DNA of 36,577 nucleotides from NCBI GenBank assembly GCA_014377495.1, contig JACMPN010000336.1, forward strand, positions 1 to 36,577. The letters are read 5' to 3'. Positions within the stretch are counted from its first letter, which is position 1, and the number at the start of each line of letters is the position of its first letter. Both the position numbers and the translations under genes were made by a program. Source of the DNA: Candidatus Sericytochromatia bacterium (GTDB lineage: Bacteria > Cyanobacteriota > Sericytochromatia > JACMPN01). A model generated the notes under the pieces. The model did not search any database, had not been told where the DNA came from, and was given only the letters and a program-made list of their open reading frames with translations. Positions 32,106-36,577 of this stretch are shown here, in pieces.

Positions 32106-33668
32106 ATGGCCGTCGCCTCCAAAGAATCCAAAACCATCCTCACCCCGCAGGGGAGCTCCCTCGTCCCCATCGGGGGCGCCGTACTGCTGATCCTGCTCTG
32201 TGCCTACCTGGCTGTGGCCTGGGCGCCCATCGTGGCGGCCGAGATCACGGTGGCCGCCACGGCGATCGCCATCCTCGTCGCCGACTGGTTCGTGCCCAAA
32301 GAAAAGCAGAGTCAACTCGGCCTGCTCGGTATCTTCGGCCTCATGGCCGCCATCGGGATGATGATCGGCGTGCGGACGTCCGGCTACGAAGCGCCCGCGG
32401 CCTTTGGCGGCATGTTCATCACCAGTGGCTTTTCGACGCTGTTCAGGCTGATGATCCTGGGCACCGGCGCCCTGTCGCTGACCCTGAGCCTGGATTACGT
32501 CGGCCGGCGGATCACCCAGTACGGCGAGTATTACGTCCTGATCGTCCTCGCCATCCTGGGCGGCATGCTGCTCGCCGCCGCCAACGAGATGGTGACCTTC
32601 TACCTGGCCCTGGAACTGGTCTCGATCCCCAGCTATATCCTGGTCAGCCTGCGCAAGTCGGAGGCCCGTTCCAGCGAAGCCGGCCTGAAGTACCTGATCT
32701 TCGGCGCCCTCAGTTCGGCTTTCCTGCTGTACGGCTTTTCCTGGGTGTTCGGGATGACCGGCACGACGGACTTTTCGGCTGCGGCCGTGTCCATCAGCAA
32801 CACCGGGGTCAACCCGCCATTGGTCTTTGCGATGGCCCTATGCATCGCCGGTGTCCTCTATAAGGTGTCAGCCGCCCCTTTCCACATGTGGACGCCGGAC
32901 GTGTATGAAGGCGCCCCCATGCCGGTGACGGCCTTTTTGGCCATGACCTCCAAGCTCATCGGTGTGGCCGCCTTGCTCAAGCTCCTCGTCGTGCCGTTCA
33001 GTTCGGGCCAGTTGGAGACCCGCTGGGTCCTGATGATCGCCGTCCTGTCTGCGGTGACGATGACCCTGGGCAATCTGGTGGCCCTGGCCCAGCGCAACAT
33101 CAAACGATTGTTTGCCTATTCGAGCATTGCCCATGGCGGATATCTGCTGAGCGGCATGGTGGCGGCCTATCGTCCGGACACGCTGAATGCCAGCCTCGGC
33201 TCGGTGACGTTCTACCTGATCACATACGCCCTGATGAATCTGGGCGCCTTTGCCGTGATGCTCTATGTCGGTCGCGAGCAGGACTCTGCCGAGCTGAGCG
33301 CCTATGCGGGCCTGGCGAAACGGGCGCCCTGGACGGCGGCGATCTTCAGCCTCTGCCTGATGTCGCTGGCGGGCCTGCCGCCCTTGGCGGGTTTCATGGG
33401 CAAGTTCTATCTGTTCGGCGCTGCCGTGCAGGCCGGTTTCACCTGGCTGGCACTCGTCGGCGTCTTGAACTCCGTGGTCTCGCTGTATTACTACGTGGCG
33501 ATCATCAAACTGATGTACTTCCGGGAACCGGCCGACACCAAGCCCTATGCCCCGCCGTCGCCGGGCATCGCCCTGGCCATGGTCCTCAGTGCCATCAGCG
33601 TGGTCGCCCTGTTCGTCGCCCCATCCCCCCTCTTGTCGGTGATCTCCAACTTCGTCTCCAACATGTAA
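32106..33668 (+). CDS. nuoN: NADH-quinone oxidoreductase subunit N (antiporter-like proton pump)
   Basis: 520 residues. LALELVSIPSYILVSLRK, HMWTPDVYEGAPMPVTAFLA and NIKRLFAYSSIAHGGYLL identify NuoN. Last gene of the operon. No terminator is visible in the ~100 bp before the next gene, so read-through is possible. nuoE, nuoF and nuoG are absent from the window. Confidence 0.97.
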   Translation: MAVASKESKTILTPQGSSLVPIGGAVLLILLCAYLAVAWAPIVAAEITVAATAIAILVADWFVPKEKQSQLGLLGIFGLMAAIGMMIGVRTSGYEAPAAFGGMFITSGFSTLFRLMILGTGALSLTLSLDYVGRRITQYGEYYVLIVLAILGGMLLAAANEMVTFYLALELVSIPSYILVSLRKSEARSSEAGLKYLIFGALSSAFLLYGFSWVFGMTGTTDFSAAAVSISNTGVNPPLVFAMALCIAGVLYKVSAAPFHMWTPDVYEGAPMPVTAFLAMTSKLIGVAALLKLLVVPFSSGQLETRWVLMIAVLSAVTMTLGNLVALAQRNIKRLFAYSSIAHGGYLLSGMVAAYRPDTLNASLGSVTFYLITYALMNLGAFAVMLYVGREQDSAELSAYAGLAKRAPWTAAIFSLCLMSLAGLPPLAGFMGKFYLFGAAVQAGFTWLALVGVLNSVVSLYYYVAIIKLMYFREPADTKPYAPPSPGIALAMVLSAISVVALFVAPSPLLSVISNFVSNM

Positions 33669-33769
33669 GCGTCACGGCGGTGGATGGGTGGGGCAACGGT
33701 GTTTATTTCAGGCATGAAATCGCCAAGAATCGGGTATAAGACGGGTATCACGACAGAGGATGGCCCGCC

Positions 33770-35326
33770 ATGATTACCAACGACATCAAAGCTGCGCAGA
33801 CCGCCGGTCAGGTTGTGGGCCGTCCGCTGACACTGAGCGACAGTGACAAGCTGCGTGCCCTTGACCGGAAGGTGCTGGGTGCAAACGGCGTCACCAAAGA
33901 CGGCAACCTCACCAAAGAGGATGCTGCGGCGCTGATCCAGAAACTCATTGGATCACCCTTCGCCACCACGCCGCAGCAGACGGAAAAACTCGAAGGTTTG
34001 ATCAAGCAGTCTGGGATCTCCCAGACCACCGCCAACTTCCTCCGCCGGACCGCCAATCCCGATGATCAACCCAGCGATTCCTTACAATTGGCGGTGACTG
34101 CCGTCAACTTGGACGTGACCACCCCAAGCGACCAGGCCACCCTCGCCAGGTTTGATGTCCAGGGGGACCAAACCGTTTCCGCTGGCGACGTCAGCAAGAC
34201 CATCAGGAGCGAGTTGGGCATCGACAACACCAAGCCGCTCACCAAGGAACAGACGACTTCGATCAACAAGTGGGTGACGTCCCTCGGCCTCAGCCACCAA
34301 GCCACGGGCGTGATCCGGGATCTGGCTTTGGGCCGTGCCGGTGGTACCGCCGACGCCATCCGTCTGGCAGCCACACCGAGCGGCTTGAGCTTTCCGGTGA
34401 AAGGTTTGGCAGGGCTCGGCGAGAAGGGCAGCAAGATCTTTGCCGCCGTCGATGCCAACAAGGACGGCCAGATCCGGCGAAATGAACTCCTGACCGACCT
34501 CAAGGCAACCGTCGGTCTCGACCTGTCCGGCGTTGAAATCAACTCTTGGGACGACATCCCGAAAGACCAGCACCTGCAAGTCTTTCAGTACTTGGCCCGC
34601 AAGGGGCTGGGCAACGACAGCGCCGTCAAGGATGTCCTGATCGATATCATTTCAAACAAGCCCGGCAGTGAGGGCCTGGCGCTTGCTCCTGAGGGCCAGA
34701 TGCGTGGCATTACCGTCACCAGCGAGACCGAGTCGGCCGCTACCGTGGACGGCTTGAGAGCGCTTGATGAAAACAACAGCGGCAACGTCTCCGACTTGGA
34801 CATGCTGGCCATCGTGAAGAAAGCCACGGGCTGGGACGGTGCCAACATGCGGGCCGGCCAGCGGGAGATCGTCCGGGACTGGCTCGACCAGCTCCAGATC
34901 CCCTGGCAGCTCAAAAACGCCGTGATGGATTTGCTCAATGGCGGCACCGCCATGATGGACGTTATCGGTGTCGGCAAGTCACCCGAGAAGTCCCCCAAGA
35001 CCGAGGCGCTTATCGACGACCTGACCGCCAAGTCCAAGGAGTGCCAGGCGACATTGACTGACAACGAGCCGTCCCGCTTCTCTGAGATGAACAGCATGTC
35101 CAGGAGTGGACCCACCATGAAGCTCGATGGCCAGACGTACGGGGCGGGGATGTCAGGGGTCTACAGCGTGGGCCCGAATGAAACCAAGGAAGCACTGGAC
35201 TTGCCGACCCTCAAGAAGTTTGCCGAGGCATTCAAGGCCGATCCGTTCGCGTTCGAGAAGAACGACCGTGACTCGCTCCAGAAAATGTTGCCCAAAGCCA
35301 TCCAGGAGCTCGAAATCAAGCAGTAG
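33770..35326 (+). CDS. Unrecognised 518-residue protein of four EF-hand-containing repeats
   Basis: No signal peptide or membrane segment; probably cytoplasmic. Four ~100-residue units are visible. Each begins with a 12-residue EF-hand-like loop: degenerate at 40-51, then D129-D133-D140, the canonical DANKDGQIRRNE at 228-239, and DENNSGNVSDLD at 333-344. After each loop comes a helical part ending in patterns like LGLS..ATGVIRDLALG and LQIPWQLKNAVMDLLNG, with a variable linker. Loops 3 and 4 keep all ligand positions; loop 1 is degenerate. The C-terminal ~100 residues are unique. It likely binds calcium, but the function is unknown. GTATAAG at 33734 may be a -10. A strong terminator follows. 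Confidence 0.8.
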   Translation: MITNDIKAAQTAGQVVGRPLTLSDSDKLRALDRKVLGANGVTKDGNLTKEDAAALIQKLIGSPFATTPQQTEKLEGLIKQSGISQTTANFLRRTANPDDQPSDSLQLAVTAVNLDVTTPSDQATLARFDVQGDQTVSAGDVSKTIRSELGIDNTKPLTKEQTTSINKWVTSLGLSHQATGVIRDLALGRAGGTADAIRLAATPSGLSFPVKGLAGLGEKGSKIFAAVDANKDGQIRRNELLTDLKATVGLDLSGVEINSWDDIPKDQHLQVFQYLARKGLGNDSAVKDVLIDIISNKPGSEGLALAPEGQMRGITVTSETESAATVDGLRALDENNSGNVSDLDMLAIVKKATGWDGANMRAGQREIVRDWLDQLQIPWQLKNAVMDLLNGGTAMMDVIGVGKSPEKSPKTEALIDDLTAKSKECQATLTDNEPSRFSEMNSMSRSGPTMKLDGQTYGAGMSGVYSVGPNETKEALDLPTLKKFAEAFKADPFAFEKNDRDSLQKMLPKAIQELEIKQ

Positions 35327-35370
35327 ATCGATCCGGCAGGTGATTGCCGGATCTCACGCCTCAGCATGAA

Positions 35371-35410
35371 ACAGCCCCCGAATCACAATGATTCGGGGGC
35401 TGTTTGTTGT
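35371..35410 (+). terminator. Strong intrinsic terminator after the EF-hand repeat protein
   Basis: ACAGCCCCCGAATCA (35371-35385) pairs perfectly with TGATTCGGGGGCTGT (35389-35403) over a three-base loop, then TTGTTGT. The stem also has AAA before it, so it could stop transcription arriving from the minus strand. Confidence 0.92.
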
Positions 35411-35439
35411 GCACAGTGGAACGGATTGACGGGTCGTGG

Positions 35440-35518
35440 GGTCCCAGATGCGTAGTGGGCAGGGGCCGACTGGTACCGGAAGGTACCCGAGGCCCCTGCC
35501 CACATAGCAGGTGGGGCC
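35440..35518 (-). repeat. Dispersed structured 3' element, copy C (after the Nfu gene)
   Basis: On the minus strand it starts 15 nt after the Nfu stop: GGCCCCACCTGC (35518-35507), TAT, a 13-bp perfect stem GTGGGCAGGGGCC / GGCCCCTGCCCAC with an inner GGTACC-containing hairpin, TAC, then GCATCTGGGACC (35451-35440). Box 1 gains one C and box 2 gains one G, which keeps the box-box pairing. The stem is different from copies A and B but fully paired. Confidence 0.82.
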
Positions 35519-35533
35519 TCACGGCCCGCCAAT

Positions 35534-36085
35534 CTAGCCGGCGATGACGGTGAGGCGTGGATCCACGTCCGTCTGCAGGAGGTGTCCGATCCCGCGCATG
35601 GTCCCGGCGGCGGCCCTGGGGCACCTGCCGCAAGCGCCCTGGTAGCGGATCTTCAGGGTGAAGCCGTCGAGACCGATGACTTCGAGGCCGCCACCGTCAC
35701 CGGCCAGCGCCGGGCGGATGCGGTTGTTGAGGATGTCCTGGATCTTGTCATACAGGACATCGCCCGTGGGGCCGCCCTCAGGTGAGGCCGAAGCCGTCGT
35801 CGTGGCATCGGCCGTCACGTTGTCGGCTTCGGCTTCGATGACAGGCTTGATCTCGGGGATGACAGCATCCCAGACGAGTTGGGAGTCCTTGGTGACGGTG
35901 ACGAACTCGGGGGTGTAGAACACCGACTGCACGAAGCCCAGGGCAAACAGGGCTTTAGCCAGCGGATCCTGCTCGGCCTTGGCCGCATCATCGAACTGCC
36001 GGACGCCACTGATCGGCAGTGCTTCCATCAAAACGAACTTCAGGGCATCGGGGTTCGGCGTCATTTCCGTATGGCGGATTTTCAT
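35534..36085 (-). CDS. Nfu-type Fe-S cluster scaffold protein
   Basis: 183 residues from the ATG at 36085, with GGAGG ten bases upstream; an in-frame TTG at 36091 is closer to that site and would add two residues. Residues ~1-85 are the Nfu N-terminal domain (MTPNPDALKFVLMEA, FYTPEFVTVTKD). An Ala/Thr linker follows, then the NifU C-terminal domain with IRPALAGDGGGLEVIGLDG and the cluster-binding C-x2-C in GACGRCPRAAAGTM (Cys152, Cys155). Such proteins carry 4Fe-4S clusters to client enzymes; complex I nearby is one plausible client. The 3' end carries repeat copy C. Confidence 0.92.
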   Translation of the reverse strand: MKIRHTEMTPNPDALKFVLMEALPISGVRQFDDAAKAEQDPLAKALFALGFVQSVFYTPEFVTVTKDSQLVWDAVIPEIKPVIEAEADNVTADATTTASASPEGGPTGDVLYDKIQDILNNRIRPALAGDGGGLEVIGLDGFTLKIRYQGACGRCPRAAAGTMRGIGHLLQTDVDPRLTVIAG

Positions 36086-36209
36086 CGTCAACCGTCCTCC
36101 GCAGGCAACATGGGCCTGCTTGTCTTTGTCACTATCGTCGGGCTTCCGACAGGACGTGGGTTGCGCCCACCGATCGGAAACTTGAGCAAACTGGTTATAT
36201 TATCTCACA

Positions 36210-36577
36210 GTCAGGCGCGGGCGAACCGACCGCAGCACTGAATGTCAGCTGAGGGGCCAGACCTGCCCCCAAGATCCCTGCCGCGGCTTCAGGTGGAAGC
36301 TCATGGAATCCCAGGCCGGGAGATGTGGCCGGTGCCCAGGTCGGTGAGGTGGTCCAGCCGTTAGGATGAGCCGGACGACCTGGGTCGAGCACCGGGAGAC
36401 CTGCACTGCGTTCCGGTAAGGCTGAAGCTACCTTAGGAGGGCTCGACGCAGCGGATAGGCCGCCCTCGCCGACCGTGTCGTCAGATGGCCCAGAGGGCGA
36501 GGCGTAACGTCAGCGGTGCCAGTGAGGAGGGCATGGCGACCACCAGGGTAGAAGGGCTGCGGCTCGTCACCTCAAGA
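36210..36577. ncRNA. Hairpin-rich non-coding region, possible structured RNA, cut by the window end
   Basis: Stops interrupt every frame on both strands. Paired segments include GCTTC/GAAGC (near 36280-36300), GGGGC/GCCCC (near 36255), a 7-bp plus 8-bp stem with one 5-nt bulge (36329-36343 with 36376-36395), CTGCGT/ACGCAG (36406-36411 with 36446-36451) and CCTCGCC/GGCGAGG (36464-36470 with 36496-36502). It matches no RNA family I know: not RNase P, tmRNA, SRP or 6S by conserved cores. Strand is unknown; a TATATT near 36196 could point right. The Nfu gene lies to the left. Confidence 0.35.

Noticed and set aside
36400..36440. CCTAAGGTAGC on the minus strand, as in 23S rRNA helix text
   Set aside because: The match is 11 bases only; flanking sequence does not follow 23S rRNA.
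36210..36577. RNase P RNA, tmRNA, SRP RNA or T-box
   Set aside because: The conserved cores (GAGGAAAGTCC, tmRNA termini, GGTCAGGTCCGGAAGGAAGCAGC, GGGTGGNACCGCG) were looked for on both strands and not seen.
1..36577. CRISPR arrays, insertion sequences, prophage, defence systems
   Set aside because: No regularly spaced repeats, transposase motifs, integrase or known defence proteins were found.

Overview
The window is high-GC bacterial chromosome with no mobile elements, CRISPR arrays or rRNA. The best lineage clue is EF-Tu, whose sequence closely follows cyanobacterial EF-Tu in the switch, NPKT/RGEN and VLAKAGSIKPHT regions. Beside it lies an 11-subunit complex I operon that lacks nuoE, nuoF and nuoG, as in Cyanobacteria and relatives. 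No photosynthesis gene is present, and a flagellar gene (flbD) and a sigma-28-like promoter are seen. I infer a non-photosynthetic Cyanobacteriota relative (for example a Sericytochromatia-like lineage). This is an inference from memory of the families, not a search.

Positions 1-13.4 kb are mostly on the minus strand. They hold housekeeping genes (NAD kinase, flbD) next to a patchwork of cell-surface or natural-product genes: polysaccharide deacetylase, GT2 glycosyltransferase, GNAT-like acyltransferase, a double-hotdog/SDR fusion, FkbH plus acyl carrier protein, two related methyltransferases, a FemAB-like transferase and a MoxR ATPase. FkbH with its adjacent ACP implies glyceryl-ACP chemistry, probably for modifying a surface glycan or a small metabolite. 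A GT4 glycosyltransferase follows at 13.6 kb.

Positions 14.9-19.8 kb carry mostly unrecognised proteins: a 295-residue protein with one hydrophobic segment, a 48-residue membrane protein translationally coupled to a beta-propeller lipoprotein, two small proteins behind a good sigma-28-type promoter, a Lys-rich small protein, and a DUF4234/DUF2752 membrane pair. The primary-type sigma factor gene (minus) has a clear promoter and a ~200 nt leader.

Positions 21.4-33.7 kb hold tRNA-Thr(TGT), tRNA-Tyr(GTA), tRNA-Thr(GGT) and tuf behind one strong promoter, then nuoABCDHIJKLMN on the same strand. The operon encodes the whole membrane arm and the quinone-reducing module but no NADH-oxidising module; NuoI has a ~150-residue Ala/Glu/Pro-rich tail. 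After it comes a 518-residue protein made of four ~100-residue EF-hand-containing repeats, then a Nfu-type Fe-S scaffold gene on the minus strand and a non-coding, hairpin-rich right end.

The most striking unexplained signal is a dispersed RNA-like element found three times (18620-18725 +, 19811-19885 -, 35440-35518 -). Each copy starts 12-15 nt after a stop codon and has two nearly invariant boxes (GGCCCACCTGCTTTG and CGCATCTGGACC) that can pair around a variable, base-paired hairpin.
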